DNA of 64,000 nucleotides from Pedobacter sp. MC2016-14 (lineage in GTDB: Bacteria > Bacteroidota > Bacteroidia > Sphingobacteriales > Sphingobacteriaceae): the NCBI RefSeq assembly GCF_020991475.1, contig NZ_JAJMPA010000003.1, forward strand, positions 1 through 64,000. Direction: 5' to 3'. The position numbers were made by a program, and so were the translations under genes. Below the pieces are notes generated by a model. The model did not search any database. It had not been told where the DNA came from and worked only from the letters and a program-made list of their open reading frames with translations. Positions 43,383-52,611 of the stretch are shown piece after piece (position 1 is the first letter of the stretch; each line of letters begins with the position of its first letter).

Positions 43383-43880
43383 ATGGGGTATAAAACAACT
43401 TTTAGACTGGTATTGATCTTTGTAGCTATGCTGGCCTTTTCTTCCTGCGGATCGAGGCGTGGCACTGTAAAATCTACTACGGCGGCTGCCGGTGCTGCAG
43501 ATGCCATGGCCAGGTTAAAAAGCAGGGAGCTGTACAAATTTATTACCGATTGGACGGGGGTAAGGTACCAGTTGGGCGGTTTAGATAAAAAGGGCATAGA
43601 TTGTTCTGGCTTTGCCTTGCTGTTACAAAGGGATATTTATGGCATCAAATTGCCCAGAAGGTCAAGAGACCAGGCCGAAGTGATTAAAAGTTCGGGTTCT
43701 TTGAAAGAGGGCGACCTGATTTTCTTTTCTTTTGGTGGCTCGGGGGTAGATCATGTAGGTGTGTACCTGAATAACGATTATTTTGTACATGCCTCTACCA
43801 CCAGGGGGGTAATTGTAGATAATTTGAAGTTAGCCGCCTATCAGCGTGCTTTTGTTAAAGCAGGCCCCGTAAAAGATTAA
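43383..43880 (+). CDS. NlpC/P60-family lipoprotein peptidase
   Basis: This 165-residue lipoprotein (lipobox AFSSC, Cys22) carries an NlpC/P60 domain that cuts stem peptides of peptidoglycan. Catalytic residues appear as Cys74 in GIDCSGFALL, His124 in GVDHVGVYL and a third polar residue near His136. It starts four bases after mutS. It is anchored in the inner or outer membrane facing the periplasm, and likely acts in wall turnover. Confidence 0.92.
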   Translation: MGYKTTFRLVLIFVAMLAFSSCGSRRGTVKSTTAAAGAADAMARLKSRELYKFITDWTGVRYQLGGLDKKGIDCSGFALLLQRDIYGIKLPRRSRDQAEVIKSSGSLKEGDLIFFSFGGSGVDHVGVYLNNDYFVHASTTRGVIVDNLKLAAYQRAFVKAGPVKD

Positions 43881-43891
43881 CGCATACAAGC

Positions 43892-44020
43892 ATGGAAAAG
43901 CAAAAACACGACATTTCCTTTTGGACAAAATATAAGAAATTTGCCACCACAGAGATTTTAATGTACCTCATCATGGTCATCGGAATTGGCCTAGGTATCA
44001 TTTTTTTATCTTACTTTTGA
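43892..44020 (+). CDS. Small single-span membrane protein, 42 residues
   Basis: The frame MEKQKHDISFWTKYKKFATT followed by EILMYLIMVIGIGLGIIFLSYF has a charged N-terminal half and one membrane helix to the end. It begins 11 bases after the peptidase gene stop and ends 23 bases before the exonuclease gene, so it fits in an operon. I do not recognise a family; the well-formed helix and position argue it is real. Confidence 0.65.
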   Translation: MEKQKHDISFWTKYKKFATTEILMYLIMVIGIGLGIIFLSYF

Positions 44021-44043
44021 TTGGGTATTACATATAGAAACTA

Positions 44044-45048
44044 ATGAAATTAAATTTAATAAGACCGCTCGCCTTTTTTGATCTGGAGACCACAGGTTTA
44101 AGTATCGGAGCCGACAGGATAGTTGAAATTGCTATTTTAAAAGCCATGCCTGATGGAACTGAGCTGGTAAAAACGCTGAAGATTAACCCTGAAATGCCTA
44201 TCCCTTTGGCTTCATCTTTAATTCATGGAATCTATGATGAACATGTTGCTGAAGCCCCTACATTTAAAGCGGTAGCACAAGAACTGGTAGATTTTATAGG
44301 TGATGCCGATTTGGCGGGCTATAACTCCAACCGCTTTGACATTCCGGTGTTACTGGAAGAGTTTTTAAAAGCAGGGGTAGATTTTGACATGTCAGACCGC
44401 AAGTTTGTAGATGTGCAGAACATCTTCCACCAAATGGAGCAGCGTACTTTGCGTGCAGCTTATAAATTTTATTGCGATAAAGACATCATCAATGCCCACT
44501 CTGCCGAAGCGGATATTACCGCTACCTATCATGTACTGCTGGCACAGCTGGAGCGTTATGAAAATGCCGACTTTGAAGACAAGCAGGGAAACATTACCCA
44601 ACCGGTAAAAAATGACGTACCGGCCTTGCATGCCTTTACCAATATGAATAAACCGGTAGATTTTGCCGGAAGGTTGGTGTACAACGAGAATGATGAAGAA
44701 ACCTTCAACTTTGGAAAACACAAAGGCAAAACGGTTGAAGACGTATTTGATGTAGAGCCCAGCTATTACGCCTGGATGAAGAATGGCGACTTCCCCTTAT
44801 ATACCAAAAAGAAACTGGACGAGATCTGGACGCGCTGGAGCACTAAAAAGGCAAAAAATCCACCTGCAGCCCGGCCTGTACAAGCGGCTAAACCTGCTGC
44901 ACAGCCCAATCAGGCACCAAAGCCTTCTTTTGTTAATAAACCTAATTTTGCCAAGCCTGCAGAACAGGCCCAGCCTAGAAAAGAAAAACCTGCCGCAGAA
45001 GTGACCAATGATATGTTGGAGCAGCTGAAAATGAAATTCGGCAAGTAA
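44044..45048 (+). CDS. DnaQ-like 3'-5' exonuclease
   Basis: This 334-residue protein has an N-terminal DEDDh exonuclease domain (about 1-175): FFDLETTGLSIGADRIVEIA (ExoI), GYNSNRFDIPVLLEEF (ExoII) and NAHSAEADITATYHVL (ExoIII with His and Asp). A small domain follows with FNFGKHKGKTVEDVFD...YYAWMKNGDFPLYTKKKL, seen in other exonucleases of Bacteroidota. The tail (about 275-334) is rich in Ala, Pro and Lys and probably disordered. It resembles the DNA polymerase III epsilon family but is not clearly the replicative subunit. Confidence 0.9.
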   Translation: MKLNLIRPLAFFDLETTGLSIGADRIVEIAILKAMPDGTELVKTLKINPEMPIPLASSLIHGIYDEHVAEAPTFKAVAQELVDFIGDADLAGYNSNRFDIPVLLEEFLKAGVDFDMSDRKFVDVQNIFHQMEQRTLRAAYKFYCDKDIINAHSAEADITATYHVLLAQLERYENADFEDKQGNITQPVKNDVPALHAFTNMNKPVDFAGRLVYNENDEETFNFGKHKGKTVEDVFDVEPSYYAWMKNGDFPLYTKKKLDEIWTRWSTKKAKNPPAARPVQAAKPAAQPNQAPKPSFVNKPNFAKPAEQAQPRKEKPAAEVTNDMLEQLKMKFGK

Positions 45049-45052
45049 TTTA

Positions 45053-45088
45053 AAGCAGCGCTGATAATGAACGTAATCAGCGCTGCTT
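45053..45088. terminator. Bidirectional terminator between exonuclease gene and queG
   Basis: A perfect 13-bp stem, AAGCAGCGCTGAT with ATCAGCGCTGCTT, surrounds a 10-base loop. The queG stop codon lies at the start of the right arm (45077-45079). Confidence 0.8.
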
Positions 45089-46012
45089 AATAAAGTCTAT
45101 ATTCCTGGTCAGGCCTTTAAACTTGGTGCGCTTTACGGCCGAGTTTTTAAAAATCACTTTAAATACATCCTCTGTAATATCCTGCCAGTCTTCTTTTTTC
45201 ATTTCCAGCAATTGCGCATTCGGTTGAAAAGCCGGTTCCGAATGCGGAGCCGAAAAGCGGTTCCATGGACAAACGTCCTGGCAAATGTCACAGCCAAACA
45301 TCCAATTCTCCATTTTCTGGTTAAATTGTGCCGGGATCTCTTCTTTAAGCTCAATGGTGAGGTAGGAGATGCATTTATTGGCATCTATGATAAAAGGAGA
45401 GAGGATCGCATCCGTAGGACAGGCATCAATGCAGCGGGTGCAAGTTCCGCAATGGTCGGTTTGAAAAGGATGGTCGTATTCCAGATCCAAATCCACAATC
45501 AGTTCTGCAAGGAAAAAAAAGGAACCACTTTTTTTGCTGATGATGTTGCTGTTTTTACCCACCCAGCCAATTCCCGCACGTTTAGCCCAGGCCCGGTCCA
45601 ATACCGGTGCAGAATCTACAAAAGCCCTGCCGCTCACTTCGCCAATTTCTTCGCGGATAAACTCCAGCAGTAAAAACAGCTTGTCTTTAATTACCGTATG
45701 GTAATCTATGCCATAAGCGTATTTGGAAATCCTTGGCGCGTCGGGGTCTTGCTGACCGGCCTCCGGAAAATAGTTGAGGCTTAAAGAAATTACAGATTTT
45801 GCATCCTCTACCAGCAAGCGTGGGTCCAGTCGTTTGTCAAAATGATTTTCCATGTAAGCCATTTTGCCATGGTGCTCATTCTTCAGCCAGGTTTCCAGTC
45901 GCGGGGCTTCTTCTTCCAAAAATTCTGCCTTCGCTATACCGCATTGCATAAAGCCAAGCCTAAGGGCTTCGTCTTTAATTAATTTGCTGTTTTTGGCGGC
46001 ATTGCTGGACAT
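45077..46012 (-). CDS. queG: Epoxyqueuosine reductase
   Basis: QueG reduces epoxyqueuosine to queuosine in tRNA anticodons, using cobalamin and two [4Fe-4S] clusters. The 311-residue protein has [37 protein letters not shown] with the acid-base Asp, and the cluster motifs [12 protein letters not shown] and [11 protein letters not shown]. Like EutBC it needs B12. A TATCTTTG box (plus-strand CAAAGATA 46020-46027) lies only eight bases before the ATG, so the message may be almost leaderless. Confidence 0.96.
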   Translation of the reverse strand: MSSNAAKNSKLIKDEALRLGFMQCGIAKAEFLEEEAPRLETWLKNEHHGKMAYMENHFDKRLDPRLLVEDAKSVISLSLNYFPEAGQQDPDAPRISKYAYGIDYHTVIKDKLFLLLEFIREEIGEVSGRAFVDSAPVLDRAWAKRAGIGWVGKNSNIISKKSGSFFFLAELIVDLDLEYDHPFQTDHCGTCTRCIDACPTDAILSPFIIDANKCISYLTIELKEEIPAQFNQKMENWMFGCDICQDVCPWNRFSAPHSEPAFQPNAQLLEMKKEDWQDITEDVFKVIFKNSAVKRTKFKGLTRNIDFIKQR

Positions 46013-46097
46013 CGTTTGGCAAAGATAGGGCTTTCAACGCAAAACATTTTAGGCCTTTTGCTGTTGTAACTCGTATATAAACACAAATTCAAACAGT

Positions 46098-46304
46098 ATG
46101 GAAACTACAGATCAACAACACCACGAAGATCCGAATCAAGCGCCGAAACCGATAGAACATGATTACGCAGCACACGAAAATGATCCTGGACCTTCTCCGC
46201 AAGCCGTAGAAGAAGACAACGATAAAGGCGCAGGACCAGTAATGAAATGGGCTATCCCAATTATTGTAATTGTACTGATTATTGTTTGGTGGTTTTTAAA
46301 ATAA
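46098..46304 (+). CDS. Small tail-anchored membrane protein, 68 residues
   Basis: The protein has an acidic, Pro/Asp/Glu-rich N-terminal part ([20 protein letters not shown] on) and a single C-terminal membrane helix ([20 protein letters not shown]). It would sit in the membrane with a disordered cytoplasmic part. No family recognised. Its last nine bases overlap the end of the convergent ruvB gene. Confidence 0.7.
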   Translation: METTDQQHHEDPNQAPKPIEHDYAAHENDPGPSPQAVEEDNDKGAGPVMKWAIPIIVIVLIIVWWFLK

Positions 46305-47318
46305 CCTGCCAGATTGCGATAAATAATCCCGTTTAAGATGTTTATAAGCCGCTTCAGTTACCTCTCTGCCGCGTGAAGTGCGCATGAGGTAACCTTCCTG
46401 GATCAGGAAAGGCTCATAAACTTCTTCAATGGTGCCCTCGTCTTCGCCAACAGCAGTGGCTATGGTTTTTAAACCTACGGGGCCGCCTTTAAATTTATCA
46501 ATAATGGTCAGCAAAATCTTGTTGTCCATTTCATCCAAACCATGTTCATCTACATTCAGTGCCGTTAAAGCAAAGCGGGCAATCGCGGTATCAATGGTGC
46601 CATTGCCTTTAATTTGCGCAAAATCACGCGTTCTGCGCAACAGCGCATTGGCAATCCGGGGTGTCCCGCGACTACGTCTGGCAATTTCATAAGCACCTTC
46701 GTCTGTAATCGGGGTATTTAAAATTTGAGATGACCGCAATACAATCGTGGTCAGTAATTTGGCATCGTAATAGGCTAAGCGGGAATTGATCCCAAACCTG
46801 GCCCTCAATGGCGCGGTCAGCAAACCAGAACGGGTAGTGGCCCCAACTAATGTAAAAGGATTTAAGCCAATTTGAACAGAGCGCGCATTCGGCCCGCTCT
46901 CCAGCATAATGTCAATCTTAAAATCTTCCATGGCAGAATACAGGTATTCTTCAACCAGGGGACTCAAGCGGTGGATTTCGTCAATAAAAAGGATGTCTCC
47001 GGTATCCAGATTGGTCAGCAGACCTGCCAAATCTCCGGGTTTATCCAGCACCGGCCCAGAAGTTACCTTAATGCCCACATTCATTTCATTGGCAATGATG
47101 TAAGATAAGGTGGTTTTACCAAGACCAGGAGGGCCATGCAGTAGCACATGGTCTAAAGGTTCGCCACGTAATTTAGCGGCAAGCACAAAAATCTTAAGAT
47201 TTTCCATCACTTTCTCCTGTCCCGTAAAGTCGTCAAAAGCTTGCGGGCGCAATACTTTTTCTATATCTCGTTCTACAGGACTTAAGTTTTCTGAAGATGG
47301 ATCCAGATTTTCATTCAT
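46296..47318 (-). CDS. ruvB: Holliday junction branch-migration ATPase RuvB
   Basis: RuvB is the AAA+ motor that drives branch migration with RuvA. The 340-residue protein has [17 protein letters not shown], Walker [10 protein letters not shown] (62-70), Walker [31 protein letters not shown] (sensor 1/arginine finger) and a winged-helix C-terminus with [13 protein letters not shown]. Length is standard. RuvA and RuvC are not in the window. Confidence 0.98.
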   Translation of the reverse strand: MNENLDPSSENLSPVERDIEKVLRPQAFDDFTGQEKVMENLKIFVLAAKLRGEPLDHVLLHGPPGLGKTTLSYIIANEMNVGIKVTSGPVLDKPGDLAGLLTNLDTGDILFIDEIHRLSPLVEEYLYSAMEDFKIDIMLESGPNARSVQIGLNPFTLVGATTRSGLLTAPLRARFGINSRLAYYDAKLLTTIVLRSSQILNTPITDEGAYEIARRSRGTPRIANALLRRTRDFAQIKGNGTIDTAIARFALTALNVDEHGLDEMDNKILLTIIDKFKGGPVGLKTIATAVGEDEGTIEEVYEPFLIQEGYLMRTSRGREVTEAAYKHLKRDYLSQSGRLF

Positions 47319-47337
47319 AATATAAAGGTAACAAATC

Positions 47338-48183
47338 TTAGTACTTGTAAAAGCCCTGGCCAGATTTTACTCCGGTTTTTCCAGCCATCACCATGTTCAC
47401 CAATAGCGGACAAGGTGCATATTTAGCGCTGCCAAAGCCAGATTGCATCACGCGAAGGATGGCCAGACAAACATCCAGACCTATAAAATCTGCCAGTTGC
47501 AAAGGCCCCATAGGGTGGGCCATGCCCAATTTCATCACGGTATCAATTTCATTTACGCCCGCTACACCCTCATATAAGGTATAAATGGCCTCATTGATCA
47601 TCGGCATCAAAATTCTATTGGCCACAAAACCAGGGTAGTCGTTTACCTCTACAGGTACTTTCCCTAATTTTTCCGAAAGTTCCATCACGGCTTTAGTGGT
47701 TTCATCACTCGTAGAATAACCACGGATAATTTCTACCAGTTTCATCACCGGTACCGGGTTCATAAAATGCATGCCAATCACTTTATCGGCCCTGCCCGTA
47801 GCCGCCGCAATTTGGGTAATGGAAATAGAAGAAGTATTGCTGGCCAAAATGGTACTCGCTTTGGCAGATGCGGCTACTTCCCTAAATATTTTCAGTTTAA
47901 GTTCCAGATTTTCACTGGCCGCTTCCACCACCAGGTCTACATCCGCAACACCATCATGAATAGAGGTAAAGCGGGTAAGCCTGGCCAAAGTTTCCGCTTT
48001 CTGCTCTTCGGTCAATACCGCTTTGGCCACTTGCCTGTCCAGGTTTTTGCCTATGGTAGTCAGTGCCCTGTCCAGCGCCTCATCATTAATGTCAATCAAA
48101 TTTACCTGATAGCCATACTGCGCAAAGGTATGTGCAATGCCATTGCCCATTGTGCCAGATCCAATTACCGCTATAGTATTCAT
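47338..48183 (-). CDS. 3-hydroxybutyryl-CoA dehydrogenase family
   Basis: This 281-residue NAD-dependent 3-hydroxyacyl-CoA dehydrogenase has the Rossmann motif [49 protein letters not shown] with the catalytic His, and [19 protein letters not shown]. It converts acetoacetyl-CoA and 3-hydroxybutyryl-CoA, in butyrate-type or fatty acid metabolism. The ATG at 48183 is chosen; seven extra residues to 48204 add nothing like the family. No other fatty acid genes are adjacent; pdxH lies just upstream. Confidence 0.94.
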   Translation of the reverse strand: MNTIAVIGSGTMGNGIAHTFAQYGYQVNLIDINDEALDRALTTIGKNLDRQVAKAVLTEEQKAETLARLTRFTSIHDGVADVDLVVEAASENLELKLKIFREVAASAKASTILASNTSSISITQIAAATGRADKVIGMHFMNPVPVMKLVEIIRGYSTSDETTKAVMELSEKLGKVPVEVNDYPGFVANRILMPMINEAIYTLYEGVAGVNEIDTVMKLGMAHPMGPLQLADFIGLDVCLAILRVMQSGFGSAKYAPCPLLVNMVMAGKTGVKSGQGFYKY

Positions 48184-48193
48184 ATCAATATGT

Positions 48194-48844
48194 TTAAGGT
48201 GCAAGCCTGTTAATCACCCATACACCATCAACCAGGTTATAATTGATCCTGTCGTGCAACCTGCTAGGGCGACCCTGCCAAAATTCCATATGCAAAGGCT
48301 CCACAATATAACCGCCCCAGTGCTCTGGTCGCGGTACATTGGCATCCGCATAATCTTTACTTAGCTGCGCTACCCTTTGTTCCATCACTTCCCTGCTTTC
48401 CAATACGGCACTTTGAGGAGAAGCCATGGCACCAATCTGGCTGCCTTTAGGGCGACTCTGGAAATATTCGGTAGACAATTCAGGAGCAATTTTGCTCACC
48501 ACACCATCTATCCGGATCTGCCTTTCCAGTTCAGCCCAAAAAAACACCAGAGAAGCCTGTGGGTTCTCTTTCATCTCCGCACCTTTAGCACTGTGGTAAT
48601 TGGTAAAAAACGTAAAACCGTTCTGGTCAAATCCCTTCAACAGTACAATCCTGGCCGATGGTTTTCCAAACCTGTCCGCAGTGGCCAGTGTCATCACATT
48701 GGGTTCGTACAATTTCGCATCCAGGGCAGCCTTAAACCAAATCTGAAACTGGTCTATCGGGTTTTTAGCCACTTCATTTTCATGAAGCTCGGCACTGCGG
48801 TACTCTTGTCGTAGGTTTTGCAGGTCTTCTTGCGTAAATTCCAT
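48194..48844 (-). CDS. pdxH: Pyridoxamine 5'-phosphate oxidase
   Basis: PdxH uses FMN and oxygen to make pyridoxal phosphate. The 216-residue protein has EPNVMTLATADRFGKPSARIVLLKG, FFTNYHSAKGAEMKENPQASLVF, QSRPKGSQIGAMASPQS and the C-terminal PHRPEHWGGYIVEP-type block (here VPRPEHWGGYIVEPLHMEFWQG). The PLP made would serve MetB, MetY and SerC among others. It is seven bases downstream of purE, and the dehydrogenase gene starts ten bases after its stop, suggesting one transcript. Confidence 0.96.
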   Translation of the reverse strand: MEFTQEDLQNLRQEYRSAELHENEVAKNPIDQFQIWFKAALDAKLYEPNVMTLATADRFGKPSARIVLLKGFDQNGFTFFTNYHSAKGAEMKENPQASLVFFWAELERQIRIDGVVSKIAPELSTEYFQSRPKGSQIGAMASPQSAVLESREVMEQRVAQLSKDYADANVPRPEHWGGYIVEPLHMEFWQGRPSRLHDRINYNLVDGVWVINRLAP

Positions 48845-48851
48845 GATCTCC

Positions 48852-49346
48852 TTAGTTAATTTTTTCCAGTTCGGCAGCAGTCTCCTCTACGGCCATGCGC
48901 AGCTCATCTTTATACTGCTGCATTGCTGTAGCCAGCGCTTCATCTGCGGTAGAAAGAATTTGCACGGCCAGTAAACCTGCGTTTTTAGCCGCGTTTAGCG
49001 CTACCGTAGCCACTGGGATACCGTTTGGCATTTGTAAAATAGAAAGGATAGAATCCCATCCATCAATAGAGTTAGATGATTTAACCGGCACACCAATTAC
49101 AGGTACCACGGTAATAGAAGCCACCATGCCCGGCAAATGGGCTGCGCCACCCGCTCCGGCAATAATTACCTTTATCCCCCTTGATGCTGCGCTTTTGGCG
49201 TAGTCAAACATGCGTTCTGGTGTACGGTGGGCAGAGACTACCGTCATTTCAAAATCCACACCAAATTTCCTTAATACATCTGCAGCGTCGTTCATGATGT
49301 TTAAATCAGATTTGCTGCCCATGATGATGCCTACCTTTATGCTCAT
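48852..49346 (-). CDS. purE: N5-carboxyaminoimidazole ribonucleotide mutase
   Basis: Class I PurE rearranges N5-CAIR (made by PurK) to CAIR. The 164-residue protein has VGIIMGSKSDLNIMNDAADVL, SAHRTPERMFDYAKSA, GAGGAAHLPGMVAS and PVIGVPVKS. It begins one base after the purK stop on the minus strand, making a purK-purE unit. Confidence 0.97.
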   Translation of the reverse strand: MSIKVGIIMGSKSDLNIMNDAADVLRKFGVDFEMTVVSAHRTPERMFDYAKSAASRGIKVIIAGAGGAAHLPGMVASITVVPVIGVPVKSSNSIDGWDSILSILQMPNGIPVATVALNAAKNAGLLAVQILSTADEALATAMQQYKDELRMAVEETAAELEKIN

Positions 49347-49347
49347 T

Positions 49348-50487
49348 TTATGATATTACTTTTAGCGTTTCCTTAATTAAATTTGCCTTTTCTATCGCCG
49401 CTTCGCGGTTTTGGTCCACAATCGTCACATGTCCCATCTTGCGGAATGGCTTCGTATATTTCTTGCCATATAAATGCACATATACACCGTCTATGGCCAT
49501 TATTTTTTCCAGTCCCTGGTATTTGGCCACCCCATCATGCCCTTTTTCACCCAGTAAATTAATCATCACCGCATTCGTAATCGAACGGGTATCGCCCAAT
49601 GGAAGGTTACAAACCGAACGTAAATGCTGTTCAAACTGCGATACATAATTTCCTTCTATCGTATGGTGACCGCTGTTGTGTGGCCTTGGGGCCAGTTCGT
49701 TCACCAAAATATCCCCATCCCTGGTCACAAACATTTCTACCGCCAGTAAGCCGGTAATGTTTAAGGCTGCGGCAATTTGTTTGGCCAGTGCTTCTGCTTT
49801 TTCCTGAATGGCATCCGGATAAGTAGAAGGGCTGATTAGAAACTCAACCAGATTGGCTTCGGCATTAAATTCCATTTCCACCATCGGGAAGGTACGCACC
49901 TCACCGTCACTGTTCCTGGATACAATTACCGCTATTTCTTTTTCAAAATCTACCAGTTCTTCTACCAGGCAAGGCACCTCAAAAGCATGTTCAATGTCAT
50001 GATAGGTGTTAATTTTCATTACCCCTTTTCCGTCGTAACCATCTTTGCGCTGCTTTAAAATATATGGAAAAGCCATACTGCAGTTTTTAAGGTCTTCCTT
50101 GGTGTTTACCAGCTGGAATGGAGCGGTTGGAATGTCATTTTCTTTAAAAAACTGTTTCTGAACGCCTTTGTCCTGGATCAGGCGGATTACCCTGGCCTGA
50201 GGGAATACTTTTTTGCCTTCTTTTTCCAGTTGTTCCAGCGCTTCAATGTTTACTTTTTCTATTTCAATGGTAATCACATCGGCTTTCTTTCCAAAATTAT
50301 AAACGGTATCAAAATCAGTAATGGAACCGCATTCAAAATAATTTGCCAGGTGTTTGCAAGGAGCGTCAGTATCGGGATCAAGAATTAAGGTAGTCACGTT
50401 GTAATTAATGGCTTCCTGAATGAGCATCCTGCCCAACTGTCCGCCGCCTAATATGCCCAATCTCAACTCACTTATTTGTTTTGCCAT
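49348..50487 (-). CDS. purK: N5-carboxyaminoimidazole ribonucleotide synthase
   Basis: PurK is an ATP-grasp enzyme that carboxylates AIR with bicarbonate. The 379-residue protein has LGILGGGQLGRMLIQEAI, ITIEIEKVNIEALE, FPYILKQRKDGYDGKGVM, CLVEELVDFEKEIAVIV and NELAPRPHNSGHHTIEGN. It is first of the purK-purE-pdxH-dehydrogenase series. A TATTTTTG box (plus-strand CAAAAATA at 50519-50526) may be its -7 element. Confidence 0.96.
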   Translation of the reverse strand: MAKQISELRLGILGGGQLGRMLIQEAINYNVTTLILDPDTDAPCKHLANYFECGSITDFDTVYNFGKKADVITIEIEKVNIEALEQLEKEGKKVFPQARVIRLIQDKGVQKQFFKENDIPTAPFQLVNTKEDLKNCSMAFPYILKQRKDGYDGKGVMKINTYHDIEHAFEVPCLVEELVDFEKEIAVIVSRNSDGEVRTFPMVEMEFNAEANLVEFLISPSTYPDAIQEKAEALAKQIAAALNITGLLAVEMFVTRDGDILVNELAPRPHNSGHHTIEGNYVSQFEQHLRSVCNLPLGDTRSITNAVMINLLGEKGHDGVAKYQGLEKIMAIDGVYVHLYGKKYTKPFRKMGHVTIVDQNREAAIEKANLIKETLKVIS

Positions 50488-50543
50488 AATGGATAGAAAA
50501 ATTTATGCTTATTTTGCACAAAAATACAATTATAAACGGATTG

Positions 50544-51737
50544 ATGGATGCAGATGCTATAATAATTGGTGCAGGGGCCTGCGGATTAATGTGTGCCGTA
50601 CAGGCTGGTTTTTTAGGTAAAAGGGTTATCTTACTGGAAAAAGGGCCAAAGCCCGGTGCTAAAATATTAATTTCGGGTGGCGGACGCTGCAATTACACCA
50701 ACCTGGGCAATAGCGATGAGCAGTTCATTTCGGCCAACCGCTATTTCTGCAAATCTGCTTTTACGCAATGGACGGTAGAAGATACGCTTAGTTTTTTTGA
50801 AACCTACGGCATCAGCGGACAGGAGAAGACCCTGGGACAAATCTTTCCAGCGGGTAAAAACGCCAGGGACATTGTAGAAGTGTTTACCAGTCTATGCCAT
50901 GATTTTGGGCAGGAGATCGTCTGCAATGCCAACGTCACAGCAATCCAGCAGGAAGGAGATACTTTTGTGGTCAGTTTTGAGGATGGCCATGCTAAAACGC
51001 AGGTACTGCGCAGTAAAAAACTGGTTATCGCTACCGGGGGCTTACCCATCCCAAAAATGGGGGCATCAGATTTCGCCTTGCGTTTTGCACGCCGGCATGG
51101 GCTTAAAATTGTAGATACGGCACCTGCATTGGTACCGCTTACCATCACCGGAAAAGATGAGGAATGGTATGCACAGCTTTCGGGCAATAGTGTTTTTTGC
51201 GAAGTGAGCAACGAGCTCATCTCTTTTGAAGAGAACATCCTGTTTACACATTGGGGACTCAGCGGACCGGCAATTTTGCAAATCTCTTCGTACTGGCGCC
51301 CGGGCACACAAATCAATATTGATCTTTTGCCCGGCCAGAACATTACCGAATTGATTGAGCAGGAGCGGAGCAACAGTGGGAAAACCCTGCTCTCTACTTT
51401 GCTGCACCGCTTTTACGCCCGCAAATTTACCGATGCGCTGCAAAAGTTTCTGCCTGTGGCCAAGCCTGTGGCCGCATTAACCAGGGCAGAGCTGGAAATG
51501 ATCCATCAAACCATTCATGAGTTTAAAGTAAAACCCGCCGGAGATAAAGGTTACGATAAGGCTGAGGTAATGCGGGGCGGCATCGATACCAATGAGTTGT
51601 CTTCTAAAACGCTCGAATGTAAAAACATGCCCGGTTTGTATTTCGGTGGCGAATGTTTAGACGTTACAGGTTGGCTGGGCGGTTATAATTTTCAATGGGC
51701 CTGGGCAAGTGGTTTTGTCATCGCGCAACAGATTTAA
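50544..51737 (+). CDS. HI0933/YhiN-family FAD-dependent oxidoreductase
   Basis: This 397-residue flavoprotein has an N-terminal FAD motif (AIIIGAGACGLMCAVQAGFLG), LLEKGPKPGAKILISGGGRCNYTN, GQIFPAGKNARDIVE, LVIATGGLPIPKMGASDFALRFA and the C-terminal LYFGGECLDVTGWLGGYNFQWAWASG. This is the HI0933-like family; no reaction has been firmly assigned. Two start codons (TTG 50541, ATG 50544) are adjacent; ATG is chosen over an upstream ATG at 50505. It is divergent from purK. Confidence 0.93.
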   Translation: MDADAIIIGAGACGLMCAVQAGFLGKRVILLEKGPKPGAKILISGGGRCNYTNLGNSDEQFISANRYFCKSAFTQWTVEDTLSFFETYGISGQEKTLGQIFPAGKNARDIVEVFTSLCHDFGQEIVCNANVTAIQQEGDTFVVSFEDGHAKTQVLRSKKLVIATGGLPIPKMGASDFALRFARRHGLKIVDTAPALVPLTITGKDEEWYAQLSGNSVFCEVSNELISFEENILFTHWGLSGPAILQISSYWRPGTQINIDLLPGQNITELIEQERSNSGKTLLSTLLHRFYARKFTDALQKFLPVAKPVAALTRAELEMIHQTIHEFKVKPAGDKGYDKAEVMRGGIDTNELSSKTLECKNMPGLYFGGECLDVTGWLGGYNFQWAWASGFVIAQQI

Positions 51738-51753
51738 CATGAAAAAATCCTTT

Positions 51754-52209
51754 TTAAAAGAACTTTATAAAATCCTCGGAATTTATTTTATCTATCTCGA
51801 AAAAGATCTTGTTTAAATGATCAAAATCACCATCAGTAGTAACTAGTTTCAATCCAAGTAAAGCAGCTAGAGCGGCAATCCATAAATCATTTTTCCCCAT
51901 GTTTCTGGGTGATTTGAATGGATAGTCAGTAAACTCTGGGTTACTGCATTGAGAATAGGTGTCAATTTCAATATAAGTATTGATATAGTGCTGAGTTATT
52001 TCCATGATATTCACCCTATCTAAAAATGCATCCAGCTTAGCTAGTCTTAGAGCGCCCCATTTTGATCTGAGCGCAATGGATTTAATTTCCGCTTCAGTGG
52101 CTACAGAAATATAGATTTTAACACCTTTAGGATTCAAGAAAGAAAGGATGTTATTGTCATTACTTCTAATAATCGCTAATATTATATTGGTATCGTATAA
52201 ACGATTCAT
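51754..52209 (-). CDS. PIN-domain toxin-like ribonuclease (VapC-type)
   Basis: This 151-residue PIN-domain protein has the acidic active-site set: Asp6 in LYDTNII, Glu41 in ATEAEI, Asp108 in GKNDLWIAA, and Asp126/Asp128 in TTDGDF. PIN toxins of VapBC systems cut RNA, often initiator tRNA or rRNA. The gene follows, by 23 bases, a 74-codon gene that would be the antitoxin. Base composition is more AT-rich than the flanks. Orientation and order (antitoxin first) fit a toxin-antitoxin operon; it could also be an inactive domesticated locus. Confidence 0.85.
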   Translation of the reverse strand: MNRLYDTNIILAIIRSNDNNILSFLNPKGVKIYISVATEAEIKSIALRSKWGALRLAKLDAFLDRVNIMEITQHYINTYIEIDTYSQCSNPEFTDYPFKSPRNMGKNDLWIAALAALLGLKLVTTDGDFDHLNKIFFEIDKINSEDFIKFF

Positions 52210-52232
52210 AGTAATGAGATCAGTTACAACCT

Positions 52233-52457
52233 TTACTTACTTTCTTTTAGAGATTTAAGCGTATTGTTCCACTCTTCTTCAGTAAAAGGTTCTACTTCGG
52301 GAAATTCCTTGAATATTTCAGCCATGTTTTCATTAGACTGTCCATTTTTACTGCCAAATGCAGTGGTTCCTCCTGCTGCCCATACATCCTCTGGAGAATA
52401 GGACTTATGGCTTCTAAAACCGAGTGGTGATGTATTGTTTTTAAACTTGGTATTCAT
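52233..52457 (-). CDS. Putative antitoxin of the PIN-domain gene
   Basis: This 74-residue protein has a basic N-terminus (MNTKFKNNTSPLGFRSHKSY), a Gly-rich middle (VWAAGGTTAFGSKNG) and an acidic C-terminus (EPFTEEEWNNTLKSLKESK) that could wrap the toxin. I see no AbrB, RHH or Phd DNA-binding pattern, so its class is unknown. It is preceded by a full AGGAGG Shine-Dalgarno site, rare for this phylum, and a TACTTTTG -7 box (plus-strand CAAAAGTA 52480-52487). Confidence 0.7.
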   Translation of the reverse strand: MNTKFKNNTSPLGFRSHKSYSPEDVWAAGGTTAFGSKNGQSNENMAEIFKEFPEVEPFTEEEWNNTLKSLKESK

Positions 52458-52460
52458 GTG

Positions 52461-52470
52461 TACCTCCTTT
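52461..52470 (-). promoter_or_regulatory. Strong Shine-Dalgarno site of the antitoxin gene
   Basis: AAAGGAGGTA on the minus strand, with GGAGG five bases before the ATG. Most genes in this window show no such site, so it stands out and may give high antitoxin translation. Confidence 0.75.
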
Positions 52471-52611
52471 TATAATATACAAAAGTAACAAATTTGCGTG
52501 GAATAACCATCAGTTTGAGAATTGTTTACAGCTACATTTTTGGGTTTATATTACAGACTATGATAATGCCTCTCTTTAATTACCTTTGGTCATCTTAACA
52601 CACTATTAGGT

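Noticed and set aside
47767..48213. 148-codon plus-strand frame
   Set aside because: It lies antisense within the 3-hydroxyacyl-CoA dehydrogenase gene, whose family motifs are clear.
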